Shown in pieces: positions 6,749-6,749 of a DNA stretch of 6,749 nucleotides (positions are counted from its first letter, which is position 1; each line of letters opens with the position of its first letter). The notes beneath the pieces are model-generated. The model saw only the letters and a program-made list of their open reading frames with translations. It did no database searches and had not been told where the DNA came from. The position numbers were made by a program, and so were the translations under genes. The stretch is from an uncultured Burkholderiales bacterium. GTDB taxonomy: Bacteria; Pseudomonadota; Gammaproteobacteria; Burkholderiales; Thiobacillaceae. Location: positions 1 through 6,749 of the forward strand of contig CALAMX010000078.1 of NCBI GenBank assembly GCA_937925755.1. Direction: 5' to 3'.

Positions 6749-6749
6749 G

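Overview
The window holds a glutamate synthase (NADPH-GOGAT) operon, read entirely on the minus strand, with a small toxin-antitoxin pair wedged between its two genes. The high GC content and the close match of both subunits to the enterobacterial-type bacterial GOGAT point to a GC-rich proteobacterium. A gammaproteobacterium, perhaps of the purple-sulfur/Chromatiales type, is my best guess, but the genus cannot be read from the sequence.

Layout in the direction of transcription (right to left): a putative sigma70-type promoter at 6719-6748; gltB (6679-2225), complete at 1484 codons; 4 nt after its stop, a truncated second copy of the start of gltD (2220-2146), 24 codons ending in TGA; hicB-like antitoxin (2114-1926); hicA-like toxin (1929-1747), overlapping hicB by 4 nt; gltD (1734-328), complete at 468 codons. 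Positions 1-327 lie downstream of gltD and hold no gene I can support.

GltB and GltD together carry out glutamine + 2-oxoglutarate + NADPH -> 2 glutamate, the second half of the GS-GOGAT ammonium-assimilation cycle. Every catalytic and cofactor motif I looked for is present in both, so the enzyme should be functional.

The unusual part is 1677-2221. The first 58 coding bases of gltD, plus one base upstream, occur twice as direct repeats (1677-1735 and 2163-2221, one mismatch), 486 bp apart, with hicBA between them. The gltB-proximal copy keeps what looks like the ancestral gltD start (4 nt after the gltB stop, good Shine-Dalgarno inside the gltB end) but runs out of frame into the insert. The distal copy heads the intact gltD. 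So the cassette inserted into, or recombined at, the gltB-gltD junction and left gltD intact by duplicating its head. The result is a probable five-reading-frame transcript gltB-gltD'-hicB-hicA-gltD in which a toxin-antitoxin pair is tied to a core nitrogen-assimilation operon.
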